A stretch of 64,000 bases of DNA from Actinobacillus indolicus. Its GTDB lineage: Bacteria; Pseudomonadota; Gammaproteobacteria; Enterobacterales; Pasteurellaceae. Location of the stretch: positions 1,012,001 through 1,076,000 of the forward strand of contig NZ_CP038145.1 in NCBI RefSeq assembly GCF_004519515.1. Reading direction: 5' to 3'. A program made the position numbers and the translations under genes. Below are positions 24,755 through 33,620 of this stretch, piece by piece; within the stretch, counting starts at the first letter, position 1, and each line of letters begins with the position of its first letter. The notes beneath the pieces were generated by a model. That model did not search any database, was not told the DNA's origin, and saw only the letters and a program-made list of their open reading frames with translations.

Positions 24755-25702
24755 CTACATATCATATTGAATAAATTGTTGAATAACGTCTTTAAAATCA
24801 TTATCGGCAGTAAAACCTAATTGAAGAGCATAAGTATTGTCTATTTCAGCAGGCCAACTTGCGACAATATTGTTAATGTTTACATCAAAATCAAAGCGGA
24901 CTTTTTCTAGAATTGATTCTCCTTTTACTTGAACTAAATCAGATAACATCTGTTTCACACTCACGGTAAAACCAGGTAGATTAATCACATGCCAATGACG
25001 TGCTGGAAGAGGTGGTAATGTCATTGCGTGGATGAAATTATTGATTACCGTATTTGGGCTTGATAGCCATAAACGTAGATCTTGTGAAACCGGACAAATT
25101 GCTTCTTCACCATGTAATGGCTCACGGATGATACTACTTACAAAAGAAGAAGCCGCTTTGTTCGGTTTTCCTGGTCTAATACAAATCGTTGGTAAACGAA
25201 CGACGATGCCATCTACAAATCCTTTACGACTGTAATCGTTAATTAACAGCTCACACATCGCTTTTTGTGTACCATAAGTAGATTGTGGAGTAACAGCTGT
25301 TCCATTAACAATTACATCAGGTAACTCACCGCCAAAAACAGCTAAAGAACTAGAGAATATAAAACGTACAGCAGGATTATTTTTACGGCAGATTTCCAAT
25401 AAATTCCTTGTTGCAAGGAAATTAATTTCATAACCTAAATCTGGATCCTGTTCCGCATGGCTACTCACAATTGCAGCTAAATGAAAAATAGCGTCTGTTT
25501 CTTTTGTAATAATTTGATCTAATCCTTCTGGGTTTCTTAAATCCATCTCTAAACAACGAACTCTTGGATCACCATTTGGGGCAACCGGTTTTACTACATC
25601 AATTAACACAAGCTCATCAATTTTCTCTGAATGCTGATTTAATAAAGTACGAGCAAGTCTTTGACCTAAAAAACCTTGTCCACCTGTAATTACGACTTTC
25701 AT
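24755..25702 (-). CDS. denD: D-erythronate dehydrogenase
   Basis: DenD oxidises D-erythronate to 2-oxo-tetronate with NAD. It is an extended SDR with TGGQGFLG near the start and the catalytic YGTQK (Tyr-x3-Lys). I chose ATG 25702 (315 residues), since AAGGAG lies six bases before it; the ATG at 25717 overlaps that ribosome site. It follows otnI by 24 bases. The operon also contains ltnD, so it can handle both erythronate and threonate. Confidence 0.88.
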   Translation of the reverse strand: MKVVITGGQGFLGQRLARTLLNQHSEKIDELVLIDVVKPVAPNGDPRVRCLEMDLRNPEGLDQIITKETDAIFHLAAIVSSHAEQDPDLGYEINFLATRNLLEICRKNNPAVRFIFSSSLAVFGGELPDVIVNGTAVTPQSTYGTQKAMCELLINDYSRKGFVDGIVVRLPTICIRPGKPNKAASSFVSSIIREPLHGEEAICPVSQDLRLWLSSPNTVINNFIHAMTLPPLPARHWHVINLPGFTVSVKQMLSDLVQVKGESILEKVRFDFDVNINNIVASWPAEIDNTYALQLGFTADNDFKDVIQQFIQYDM

Positions 25703-25726
25703 CTCTTTCTCCTTCATCTAAATAGA

Positions 25727-26509
25727 TTAACAATTTTTGTATGATTGAAACCATTGCAAACCATCAATAGTATTTGCTCGTGGTTTGTATTCACAACCTA
25801 CATAGCCTTCATAACCAATTTCATCTAATTTGTTGAAAATATAAGCATAATTGATTTCGCCCTCATCCGGCTCATGTCTATCTGGAACAGATGCAATTTG
25901 GACGTGAGCAAATTTGTTATTCAACTTATCTGTCAATCGAGATAAATTGCCATCCACGTTCTGGGCATGAAAATAATCTAGCTGAACAAACACATTCTCT
26001 CTCTGTACAGCTTCTACAATTTCTAATGTGTCAAATTGACTTTTTAATAGATAGTTTGGTTTGACTTCCGGACTTAATGCTTCAAGTAATACTTTAATAC
26101 CATAAGGTTTGAATTTATCCGCTGCATAACGCACATTCTCAATGAATGTTTGTTTATATGCTTCTCTATCCTGATCTTCTGGCACAACTGCGGCCATGAC
26201 ATGTACATTTTCACAACCTAGTGCTAAAGCATATTCCAGTGCCATATCAATATCCTTATGGCTATCAGCCTCTCGCCCTGGTATTGCAGAAACACCCCAT
26301 TCACCAGCAGATACATTACCTGCTGCAGTGTTAAATAAAACTTGTTTCAACTCATATTGGTCTAACAAGCGCTTTAATACCTCTTTGTCATATTCATAAG
26401 GCCATAAATATTCAACATATTTAAATCCTGCTTTGGCAGCCGCTTCAAATCTGTCTAAAAAAGGTACTTCATTGAACATCATCGTTAAATTTGCAGCAAA
26501 CTTAGGCAT
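25727..26509 (-). CDS. otnI: 2-oxo-tetronate isomerase
   Basis: OtnI converts 2-oxo-tetronate to 3-oxo-tetronate and feeds DenD's product into the common branch. The 260-residue TIM-barrel protein resembles hydroxypyruvate isomerase (Hyi) and xylose-isomerase-like proteins (VQLDYFHAQN, HVQIASVPDRHEPDEGE, GCEYKP). Its start overlaps the end of otnC by 8 bases. The order otnC-otnI-denD matches H. influenzae. Confidence 0.88.
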   Translation of the reverse strand: MPKFAANLTMMFNEVPFLDRFEAAAKAGFKYVEYLWPYEYDKEVLKRLLDQYELKQVLFNTAAGNVSAGEWGVSAIPGREADSHKDIDMALEYALALGCENVHVMAAVVPEDQDREAYKQTFIENVRYAADKFKPYGIKVLLEALSPEVKPNYLLKSQFDTLEIVEAVQRENVFVQLDYFHAQNVDGNLSRLTDKLNNKFAHVQIASVPDRHEPDEGEINYAYIFNKLDEIGYEGYVGCEYKPRANTIDGLQWFQSYKNC

Positions 26510-27143
26510 TTTTATTTCCCCTATTTTCTAGATCCTTCACTTCACTCTCAGAGAGATAGCGAATATTTTTCCCTTGCAAAATAAAATATAATTTTGCAGT
26601 TTCTTCTAACTCTTCCGTGTTATCCACCGCATCCACTAAACTGTGTCCTGTTACTACAACACCATGGTTGGCAAGTAGAAAAGCTTTAGCCTGTAATGCT
26701 CTTTCACTCAACTCTCTTGCGATATTGATATCACCAGGCTTGTAATAAGGGATCACTGGAAGTTGTCCAACTCTCATAACATAGTATGGTGTAAAAGCTC
26801 TCATCGCATTTGTAGTATCTATTCCTTCCAAACAAGATAAGGCTGTGAGATAAGTTGAATGTAAATGAACTATCGCTTTACACTGAGGATTTGCTTGATA
26901 AAGCGCTAAGTGAAATACAGACTCTTTGGAAGGTTTATCACCCTCAATGAGATTTCCCTTCATATCTAAAACAGATAAACGATTAACTTCTAATCGTCCT
27001 AAAGATGAACCTGTAGGTGTGACAAGCACCCTATTATCATCAAGCTTGACAGAAAGATTTCCAGCACCACCTACTGTGTATCCTCGATCAAATAACGACT
27101 TTGCAAGTTCAACCATTTGGATTTTTTGTGCCAAATCCGTCAT
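26502..27143 (-). CDS. otnC: 3-oxo-tetronate 4-phosphate decarboxylase
   Basis: OtnC is a class II aldolase-family enzyme that removes CO2 from 3-oxo-tetronate 4-phosphate to give dihydroxyacetone phosphate. The 213-residue protein has the zinc-binding HLHSTY and the later NHG histidine region (LLANHGVVVTG). It overlaps the otnK stop by four bases (ATGA) and otnI by eight, which indicates coupled translation. Confidence 0.9.
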   Translation of the reverse strand: MTDLAQKIQMVELAKSLFDRGYTVGGAGNLSVKLDDNRVLVTPTGSSLGRLEVNRLSVLDMKGNLIEGDKPSKESVFHLALYQANPQCKAIVHLHSTYLTALSCLEGIDTTNAMRAFTPYYVMRVGQLPVIPYYKPGDINIARELSERALQAKAFLLANHGVVVTGHSLVDAVDNTEELEETAKLYFILQGKNIRYLSESEVKDLENRGNKNA

Positions 27144-28381
27144 ACAAACATCTCCTGAGCGAATTTAAAGAAATCCTCTTTTCCAAAGTTACCTGATTTC
27201 AATGCTAAATAAATCGGTTCTTCTACCGCTTTTAGCCAAGGAACCCCTGGTGCAATTTGTTTACCTATATGGAAACCGGAAAAACCTAGTTGCTGAACCA
27301 CAATGCTCGATGTTTCTCCTCCAGCCGTAATAAAATTAGTGATGCCTGTATCTTTAAGTTTTTCTGCCAAACGAGCAAAGGTAGTTTCGATAGCATGACT
27401 CGCTTTCTCTGCACCAAATTGGGCTTGGATTGTTTTTAATGTTTCAGGAGGGACTGTTGCATATACCATTGGAGCAAGCGGTTGGTTTAGGTGAGAAATC
27501 ACCCATTGGTAGAGCTGTTCTACATATTCAGGATTATTGATAGCTTGTTCAGCATCTAAGAAATAGCTAGGTGCATGTTTCTGATAATACCCAACTTGCT
27601 TATTAGTCATCACAGAACAAGATCCTGATAAAATAACGGTTTTCGCCTTGGTTGGCGTAAAGGCATCAGTACCTTTTTTACCACCTGAAATTCTTTCAGC
27701 CATATATGCAGCCAACCCGGAGCCACCCGTCACTAATTTAAAACTTTCAATCGATTCTGCTAAAACAGCTAACTGAGTATTGTCCACTGAATCAACTACA
27801 GCATATCGATAGCCTTGTTGTTTTAACTCCATAAAACGTTGTTTAACATAGTCAGAACCTTTGAATAATTCAGCACAGCTTACTAAACCGGTTTTCTCAC
27901 GTGCCTGCATATCCATTAAACGAACAAGGTTGGCATCTTTCATTGGTGTAATCGGGTGATTTTGCATGCCCGATTCATTCAGTAATACATTTCCAACAAA
28001 AAGGTAGCCATTAAAAATGGTCCGCCCATTGATTGGTAACGCAGGGCAAATAATTGTGAAATCCTCACCCAATTCATCAAGTAATGCATCTGTAACAGGA
28101 CCTATATTGCCCTTCTCTGTGCTATCAAAAGTAGAACAATATTTAAAATAGAACTGTTTTCCGCCATTATTTTGTAACCATTTCAATGCATCTAATGATT
28201 GCTCAATCGCCTCATTAACTGGATTCGAGCGTGATTTCAAACTAATAACTACAGCATCAACAGGTTCTACTAAATTTGATGTTGGCACACCATTCATCTG
28301 AATGGTCTTTAATCCATTTTCAACTAAAAAACTGGCAATATCGCTTGCCCCAGTGAAATCATCTGCAATAACGCCTAACAT
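27140..28381 (-). CDS. otnK: 3-oxo-tetronate 4-kinase
   Basis: OtnK phosphorylates 3-oxo-tetronate at C4. It is a DUF1537-type four-carbon acid sugar kinase with IADDFTGASD at the N-terminus and the C-terminal nucleotide domain (TAGGETSSIV, LKSGNFG). I chose ATG 28381 (413 residues), one base after the ltnD stop, with GGGAG in ltnD as ribosome site; the longer reading to 28417 would add 12 unlikely residues. Confidence 0.92.
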   Translation of the reverse strand: MLGVIADDFTGASDIASFLVENGLKTIQMNGVPTSNLVEPVDAVVISLKSRSNPVNEAIEQSLDALKWLQNNGGKQFYFKYCSTFDSTEKGNIGPVTDALLDELGEDFTIICPALPINGRTIFNGYLFVGNVLLNESGMQNHPITPMKDANLVRLMDMQAREKTGLVSCAELFKGSDYVKQRFMELKQQGYRYAVVDSVDNTQLAVLAESIESFKLVTGGSGLAAYMAERISGGKKGTDAFTPTKAKTVILSGSCSVMTNKQVGYYQKHAPSYFLDAEQAINNPEYVEQLYQWVISHLNQPLAPMVYATVPPETLKTIQAQFGAEKASHAIETTFARLAEKLKDTGITNFITAGGETSSIVVQQLGFSGFHIGKQIAPGVPWLKAVEEPIYLALKSGNFGKEDFFKFAQEMFV

Positions 28382-28382
28382 T

Positions 28383-29291
28383 TTATTTATCTCCCTTTTT
28401 TGGTAACTCAATACCATCGAAGATCTTAATCACTGCACTATCATCTTCTTTGCCATACCCAGCATTACTTGCCGATGTAAACATATTGAATGCGGTACTT
28501 GCTAAAGGAAGTGGGAATTTCAATGCTTTCGCGGTATCAGTGACAAGTCCAAGATCTTTTACAAAAATATCAACCATTGATAATGGTGTGTAATCTCCAT
28601 CAACAACATGTTTCATGCGATTTTCAAACATCCAAGAATTACCTGCAGCATTAGTCACCACGTCATACATCAAATCCAAAGGAATTCCCGCTCTTGCTGC
28701 TAATGCCATCGCCTCAGCGCCTGCTGCAATATGAACACCCGCTAACAATTGATGGATGATTTTGACTGTAGCTCCAAGTCCAATTTCTTCACCAATGTTA
28801 TAAACTTTTCCTGCCACCGCTTCTAACACAGGCTCTAATTTCTCAAAAGCTTCTTTAGAACCAGATGCCATCACGGTCATATCACCATTAGCTGCTTTAG
28901 CAGCTCCACCTGAAACAGGTGCATCTAACATTAATAACCCTAATTCTGTTAATTTATGTGAAATTTCTTTAGCATCTTGAGCCGAAATGGTAGATGAAAC
29001 CATTACAACCGTACCTTTATTTAGGTGAGGAGCTAATCCATTTTCTCCAAATAAAATTGATTTCACTTGAGTAGCATTCACAACAAGTAGTAATACAGCA
29101 TCTAATTTAGATGCAAAAGGAATGGCACTCTCCCCAATATCAGTTGCGCCAAAGGATTTTAGTGTTTCTAACGCTTTAGAATTCAGATCAATACCATAGG
29201 TATCTAATCCTTTTGTAATACAAGACTTAGCTGCCCCCATTCCCATTGCACCAAGCCCAATTACTGCGATACTATAAGTAGGTTTACTCAT
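28383..29291 (-). CDS. ltnD: L-threonate dehydrogenase
   Basis: LtnD oxidises L-threonate to 2-oxo-tetronate. The 302-residue beta-hydroxyacid dehydrogenase has the NAD motif GLGAMG (12-17), the substrate loop DAPVSGGAAKAANG and the catalytic-lysine region GATVKIIHQLL. It is the first gene of the operon. Its start is 178 bases from the divergent DeoR regulator, with a CRP site and an inverted repeat between them. Confidence 0.92.
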   Translation of the reverse strand: MSKPTYSIAVIGLGAMGMGAAKSCITKGLDTYGIDLNSKALETLKSFGATDIGESAIPFASKLDAVLLLVVNATQVKSILFGENGLAPHLNKGTVVMVSSTISAQDAKEISHKLTELGLLMLDAPVSGGAAKAANGDMTVMASGSKEAFEKLEPVLEAVAGKVYNIGEEIGLGATVKIIHQLLAGVHIAAGAEAMALAARAGIPLDLMYDVVTNAAGNSWMFENRMKHVVDGDYTPLSMVDIFVKDLGLVTDTAKALKFPLPLASTAFNMFTSASNAGYGKEDDSAVIKIFDGIELPKKGDK

Positions 29292-29362
29292 AACTAACTC
29301 CTCATAAAATAATGTCTCATGAATTATGTTTACAAATCATACATAACTATAAAAATAAAATC

Positions 29363-29404
29363 TGTGATAAAACTCACAAAATTTAACAATTTTTGTTAAA
29401 TTTT
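29363..29404. promoter_or_regulatory. perfect CRP site next to an 11-bp inverted repeat (likely DeoR operator)
   Basis: TGTGATAAAACTCACA (29363-29378) is an exact CRP consensus. The inverted repeat AAAATTTAACA/TGTTAAATTTT with a 5-base centre (29378-29404) follows directly and is a good candidate for the adjacent regulator. Both lie between ltnD and the regulator gene, so they can act on either side. A TATAAT at 29433-29438 is the likely -10 of the regulator gene. Confidence 0.7.
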
Positions 29405-29469
29405 GTTAATCACTCAAGGTAAAATAAATGGGTATAATGAATAGGTCGAAGATAATGTAAGGAAAGAAT

Positions 29470-30228
29470 ATGATTCCAGCTGAAAGACAAAGACAGATTA
29501 TTCAAATTGTTAATAGTTTTGGTAGCACAAGTATTAATTTTCTTGCTAACCGTTTGAATGTCTCACACATGACAATCCGCAGAGATATTCAGAAATTGGA
29601 AGAAGAAGGGAAAATATCCTCGGTATCAGGAGGAGTTCAGTCACTTGAGAGACTAACGGCAGAACCCACCCATAGTGATAAATCTCAATTATTTCACGAT
29701 CAAAAATGGGCGATTGGCATAGCTGCAGCAAAACAAATTCCTCATAATGCTACGATTTACCTTGATGCAGGAACAACTACACTAGAAATTGCACATCAAA
29801 TCGCAGAACGCAATGATATCTTAGTTATTACTAATGATTTTGTTATCGCTCATTTTCTTAGTAACTCTGGTCGATGTGAAATCATTCACATTGGTGGAAG
29901 TGTCTGTAAAGAAAATTTATCTACGACAGGTATGCTTGCTGCACAATTCTTAAAAAACCTATCTATTGATATCGCATTTATTTCGACTTCATCATGGAAT
30001 CTTAAAGGGCTCACAACACCTAACGAAAATAAAATTCCGGTGAAGCTAGCAATTATAGAAGCCTCTCGTAAAAATATTCTTGTCACTGATTCTTCTAAGT
30101 ATGGAAAGTTTGCGACTTTTTTTGTGTACCCTCTCACCATATTTGACCAGATCATTTGCGATAAAGGATTATTAGAGAATGCCCAAGAATCTATTAGCAG
30201 TATGAATGTTAATCTACTATTAGTTTAA
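29470..30228 (+). CDS. DeoR-family transcriptional regulator of the tetronate operon
   Basis: This 252-residue protein has an N-terminal DeoR winged helix (1-57, SHMTIRRDIQKLEEEGKI) and a C-terminal sugar-phosphate sensor domain (DeoRC) with LDAGTTTLEIA near residue 101. It is divergent from the tetronate operon, as in H. influenzae. It probably represses that operon and is relieved by a phosphorylated intermediate; this is inference from family and position. Confidence 0.88.
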   Translation: MIPAERQRQIIQIVNSFGSTSINFLANRLNVSHMTIRRDIQKLEEEGKISSVSGGVQSLERLTAEPTHSDKSQLFHDQKWAIGIAAAKQIPHNATIYLDAGTTTLEIAHQIAERNDILVITNDFVIAHFLSNSGRCEIIHIGGSVCKENLSTTGMLAAQFLKNLSIDIAFISTSSWNLKGLTTPNENKIPVKLAIIEASRKNILVTDSSKYGKFATFFVYPLTIFDQIICDKGLLENAQESISSMNVNLLLV

Positions 30229-30246
30229 TTTAGTTTTTTGATTTTT

Positions 30247-30279
30247 TTTGCAAATTTATGGCAAAATCAGACCGCTTGT
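30247..30279 (-). other. DNA uptake signal sequence upstream of the small hydrolase gene
   Basis: Minus strand ACAAGCGGTCTGATTTTGCC followed by ATAAATTTGCAAA is the full extended signal. It lies 14 bases before the start of the next gene. Confidence 0.75.
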
Positions 30280-30293
30280 ATTAAGGAGGTTTT

Positions 30294-30836
30294 ATGGCAA
30301 AAGTCTATATTGTTCACGGTTATACTGCATCTGCAGATAAACATTGGTTTCCGTGGTTAGAACAGGAATTAGCAAAAATCAGAGTGGAGTGCCATCGCTT
30401 GAATATGCCTGATTCAAGTAACCCGAATCCGGATAAATGGTTAAAACATTTGGAAGAACAGGTTACCATTGATGATGAGACTATCGTCGTAGGCCACAGT
30501 TTAGGCTGTGTTGCTTGGCTTAACTTTTTGGCAAGAAACTTTTTAAAACCTAAAGTGGCTATTTTTGTTTCAGGGTTTTATCAGCCGTTAGATACGATTC
30601 CAGAACTGAGTTCATTTTCAAATAGCTATGCTGTTGCACCAAACTGTTTAGCATTTAAGTCTTATGTTGTTGCCGCACTAGATGATACGATTGTGCCACA
30701 TCCATACAGCGATGAATTAGCCAAACATTTACAAGCAGATTACATCCGTTTACCATCCGGTGGACATTTTTTAGATCGAGAAGGATGGACTGAATTTCCC
30801 CTTCTCATAGATTTAATCAAAAAACAATTTGGGTAA
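30294..30836 (+). CDS. RBBP9/YdeN-family serine hydrolase
   Basis: This 180-residue cytoplasmic alpha/beta hydrolase has the oxyanion HGY (8-10), the nucleophile S69 in GHSLGC, an Asp in AALDDTIVP and a His in GGHF, which is the full triad. The family is small hydrolases of unknown natural substrate. A strong ribosome site (AAGGAGG) precedes the ATG. A perfect terminator follows the stop, so it stands alone between the tetronate regulator and dcuB. Confidence 0.85.
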   Translation: MAKVYIVHGYTASADKHWFPWLEQELAKIRVECHRLNMPDSSNPNPDKWLKHLEEQVTIDDETIVVGHSLGCVAWLNFLARNFLKPKVAIFVSGFYQPLDTIPELSSFSNSYAVAPNCLAFKSYVVAALDDTIVPHPYSDELAKHLQADYIRLPSGGHFLDREGWTEFPLLIDLIKKQFG

Positions 30837-30840
30837 TAAA

Positions 30841-30866
30841 AAAGCGAGCATTAAGCTCGCTTTTTT
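30841..30866. terminator. bidirectional terminator between the hydrolase gene and dcuB
   Basis: AAAGCGAGC (30841-30849) and GCTCGCTTT (30855-30863) form a perfect stem with A and T runs on either side. It serves both convergent genes. Confidence 0.92.
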
Positions 30867-30880
30867 ATTCATTAAGATTT

Positions 30881-32203
30881 TTAGAGAATGACATTCGCTA
30901 ATAGTAATCCGATGATAATACTGAATACCATGCTGAGTAAGCCTGGGATCATGAAACTGTGGTTAAAGATATATTTACCAATTTTCGTGGTACCTGTGGT
31001 ATCGAAGTCAATAGAGGCAATAATCGGGCCATAGTTTGGTACGAAGAAGTAACCGTTTACTGCTACAAATACCCCGATTAAGATTGGGGCAGGAATACCT
31101 AAGGCAATACCTAATGGGAATAAGGTTGCGACCGTTGCACCTTGGCTGTTAACTAACACAGAAAGTACAAATAATGCGAAAGCGAATGCCCATGGTGCAG
31201 CTTCCACTAAACCTTTTACCATGTCTTTTACTTCGGTCATGTGTGCATCCATTAGAGTATCGCCCATCCATGCAATACCAAAGATCGCAATTACCGCACG
31301 CATACCTGCGTGGAATACAGAACCTTGGGTAATGGCATTGCCGTTTGGTTTACAGATAAGCATAATTAATGCTGCAACGCTTAACATCACGATTTCAATC
31401 GTATGTGCCATACCCATTGGTTTGCCTTCAAATACTGGGCGTAACTCTTTGAATGTACCCATGAACACAACTAACAATGCACCAAATAAGAATAAGCCTA
31501 CTGATGTTTTTGCTGTTGGGCTAATTTTGATATCTGTTGGGTTAGTATCTGAATGATTACGTGCAACATATTCAGGATCTTGCAGTAAGCGTTGATAGTT
31601 CGGGTCATCTTTTAATTCTTTACCCATTTTATTCACAAATAAACAAGCACAGAAGATACCTAATACGGTAGCTGGAATAGTGACAGATAAAATATCACCA
31701 ATACTGTAGCCTTGTGGTTCGATCATCGCAGCCACAGAAACCACCGCCGCAGCAATTGGGCTCGCGACAATCGCAAATTGTGAAGCAATTACTGCCATAG
31801 AGAGTGGACGCTCTGGGCGAATACCGTTGTGACGACTCACTTCTGCAATCACAGGTAATACCGAATACGCTACGTGGCCCGTACCTGCTAAAAAGGTAAA
31901 TGTCCAAGTTACCGCAGGTGCGATAAAGGTAATATGTTTTGGATTACGACGTAAAATGTTCGTTGCGATTTTGATCATGTAGTCTAAACCGCCTGCTGCT
32001 TGCATTGCTGCAGCTGCAGAAACTACCGCCATAATCATAAACATAACGTCAATTGGAAGACCCGCAGGTTTTAAGCCAAATCCAAAAGATAGAACTGCTA
32101 AACCTAAACCGCCCATTACCCCTAAACCAATACCGCCGAGGCGTGCACCGATTAAAATACAGAGTAACACAACGGCAAATTGCAGAAGAAACATCGCTGA
32201 CAT
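30881..32203 (-). CDS. dcuB: anaerobic C4-dicarboxylate transporter
   Basis: DcuB exchanges fumarate for succinate during anaerobic fumarate respiration. The protein has about 12 hydrophobic segments and aligns better with DcuB than DcuA from memory (LRPVFEGKPMGM and AHMTEVKDM). I chose ATG 32203 (440 residues), because GGAG lies six bases before it; an ATG at 32215 has no ribosome site. An FNR-like box and a TATATT -10 lie upstream. It is divergent from dapF. Confidence 0.9.
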   Translation of the reverse strand: MSAMFLLQFAVVLLCILIGARLGGIGLGVMGGLGLAVLSFGFGLKPAGLPIDVMFMIMAVVSAAAAMQAAGGLDYMIKIATNILRRNPKHITFIAPAVTWTFTFLAGTGHVAYSVLPVIAEVSRHNGIRPERPLSMAVIASQFAIVASPIAAAVVSVAAMIEPQGYSIGDILSVTIPATVLGIFCACLFVNKMGKELKDDPNYQRLLQDPEYVARNHSDTNPTDIKISPTAKTSVGLFLFGALLVVFMGTFKELRPVFEGKPMGMAHTIEIVMLSVAALIMLICKPNGNAITQGSVFHAGMRAVIAIFGIAWMGDTLMDAHMTEVKDMVKGLVEAAPWAFAFALFVLSVLVNSQGATVATLFPLGIALGIPAPILIGVFVAVNGYFFVPNYGPIIASIDFDTTGTTKIGKYIFNHSFMIPGLLSMVFSIIIGLLLANVIL

Positions 32204-32290
32204 AAATTGCTCCATTGTAATTTAACGAAAAAGCCCTCATTATATAAGGCATTATTTGGCGATAATTCGCCCTTTTGTAAAAAGGGATGC

Positions 32291-32331
32291 AATATAGCAT
32301 AACTATTTATTATCGCTATAATCTAGATCAA
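32291..32331 (-). promoter_or_regulatory. FNR-type promoter of dcuB
   Basis: On the minus strand TTGAT-CTAG-ATTAT (32331-32318) matches the FNR consensus with one perfect half-site and three of five bases in the other. A TATATT -10 (complement 32291-32296) lies so that the box is centred near -41, the classic activating position. It fits oxygen control of dcuB. Confidence 0.55.
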
Positions 32332-32358
32332 TAAAAAATTCTAATCATAGGAAAAAAT

Positions 32359-33183
32359 ATGCAATTCTCAAAAATGCACGGATTGGGCAATGATTTTATG
32401 GTCATTGATGGTGTGACTCAGAATGTTTACTTAACGGAAGAGATTATCCGTAAACTCTCCGATCGTCATCGTGGGATTGGCTTTGACCAACTTTTATTAG
32501 TGGAGCCACCTTACGATCCAGAACTGGATTTCCACTACCGTATTTTTAATGCGGATGGGAGCGAAGTGTCTCAATGTGGTAATGGCGCACGCTGTTTTGC
32601 ACGTTTCGTTACGCTCAAAGGATTGACCAATAAACAAGATATTGGCGTCAGCACCGCAAAAGGCAAAATGGTGTTGAGCTTAAAAGACGATGGACAGATT
32701 CGTGTCAATATGGGTGAGCCGATTTGGGAGCCCGCTCAAATTCCTTTTACAGCCAATAAATTTGAGAAAAACTATATTTTACGTACCGATCTTCAAACGG
32801 TGCTATGCGGTGTAGTTTCTATGGGAAATCCGCACTGTGTGCTCCAAGTTGATGATATTCAAACAGCAAATGTGAATGAATTGGGCGCGTTACTTGAACG
32901 CCACGAACGTTTCCCTGAGCGTGCCAATATCGGCTTTATGCAGGTGATCGATCGCAATCATATCAAACTGAGAGTGTTTGAACGTGGTGCAGGGGAAACA
33001 CAAGCCTGTGGTAGCGGTGCTTGTGGGGCTGTTGCGGTAGGCATTATGCAAGGGTTGTTGGATAATCAAGTGCAGGTGGATTTGCCTGGTGGCTCGTTAT
33101 ATATTGAGTGGAATGGAGAGGGAAATCCGTTGTATATGACAGGTGATGCCGAACATATTTATGATGGTTTTATAAAATTATAG
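32359..33183 (+). CDS. dapF: diaminopimelate epimerase
   Basis: DapF interconverts LL- and meso-diaminopimelate, needed for both peptidoglycan and lysine. The 274-residue protein has the two catalytic cysteine motifs: C73 in QCGNGARC and the second in ACGSGACG. Good ribosome site (AGGAAAAAAT). It stands alone, followed by a terminator; lysA, the next step to lysine, is 24 kb away. Confidence 0.96.
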   Translation: MQFSKMHGLGNDFMVIDGVTQNVYLTEEIIRKLSDRHRGIGFDQLLLVEPPYDPELDFHYRIFNADGSEVSQCGNGARCFARFVTLKGLTNKQDIGVSTAKGKMVLSLKDDGQIRVNMGEPIWEPAQIPFTANKFEKNYILRTDLQTVLCGVVSMGNPHCVLQVDDIQTANVNELGALLERHERFPERANIGFMQVIDRNHIKLRVFERGAGETQACGSGACGAVAVGIMQGLLDNQVQVDLPGGSLYIEWNGEGNPLYMTGDAEHIYDGFIKL

Positions 33184-33188
33184 TTGAA

Positions 33189-33222
33189 GAAAAAGTCCTA
33201 CTCATTTGGCAGGGCTTTTTTA
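33189..33222 (+). terminator. terminator after dapF
   Basis: AAAAAGTCCT pairs with AGGGCTTTTT (one G-U) around an 11-base loop, followed by more T. It starts a few bases after the dapF stop. Confidence 0.8.
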
Positions 33223-33224
33223 TT

Positions 33225-33258
33225 ACAAGCGGTCAGTTCAGCCCTATTTTTTGCAAAT
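33225..33258 (+). other. DNA uptake signal sequence (full extended form)
   Basis: ACAAGCGGTC at 33225-33234 is followed 15 bases later by TTTGCAAAT (33250-33258), a textbook copy of this genome's uptake signal. Confidence 0.85.
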
Positions 33259-33267
33259 AAAAAATGC

Positions 33268-33493
33268 GACATTATTGGATTAAATAATGTCGCACAAACA
33301 TTAGACGATATTGAGGAATCTTTCTTATTGTTATCTGGATGGCATAATCATACTCTAAATAATTTACAAAAGTGAAGAAATATTTCAACCAATTTTCAAA
33401 AATTGGAGCAAGATCACAAAATTAAAATATTTTTTGATTTTGATAAAGATGAACTTCGTTCAATAAATAAGTTGAGATCAAAGAAAGAAAAAA
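33268..33493 (+). pseudogene. possible decayed small gene with an in-frame stop
   Basis: In one frame a protein-like stretch (NNVAQTLDDIEESFLLLSG) runs to a TGA at 33373 and continues in the same frame with RNISTNFQKLEQDHKIKIFF and FDFDKDELRSINKLRSKKEK. There is no start codon with a ribosome site. It looks like the remnant of a small helical protein; I do not recognise it, and chance is possible. A perfect 11-bp inverted repeat GCGACATTATT/AATAATGTCGC lies at 33266-33293. Confidence 0.3.
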
Positions 33494-33515
33494 CCCCGAT
33501 GATTTCTCATCAGGG
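33494..33515 (-). terminator. terminator of the tRNA pair
   Basis: On the minus strand CCCTGATGA and TCATCGGGG form a stem around GAAA, followed by TTTTTTC. It lies 10 bases after tRNA-Asn. Confidence 0.88.
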
Positions 33516-33525
33516 CTTCAAAATA

Positions 33526-33601
33526 TGGCTCCTCCTGCGGGACTCGAACCTGCGACATATGGATTAACAGTCCACCGTTCTACCGACTGAACTAAGGAGG
33601 A
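33526..33601 (-). tRNA. tRNA-Asn (GTT)
   Basis: The 76-base sequence on the minus strand folds as a cloverleaf with acceptor TCCTCCT/AGGAGGA, anticodon loop ACTGTTAAT giving GTT, T-loop GGTTCGAACC and an encoded CCA end. It is 19 bases downstream of tRNA-Phe and shares its promoter. Confidence 0.95.
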
Positions 33602-33620
33602 AAAGAGTTGTAACATGAAA

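Noticed and set aside
33184..33267. TTG-initiated 63-codon frame right after dapF
   Set aside because: Its first half is made of the dapF terminator and an uptake signal, so only the downstream half could be a gene remnant.
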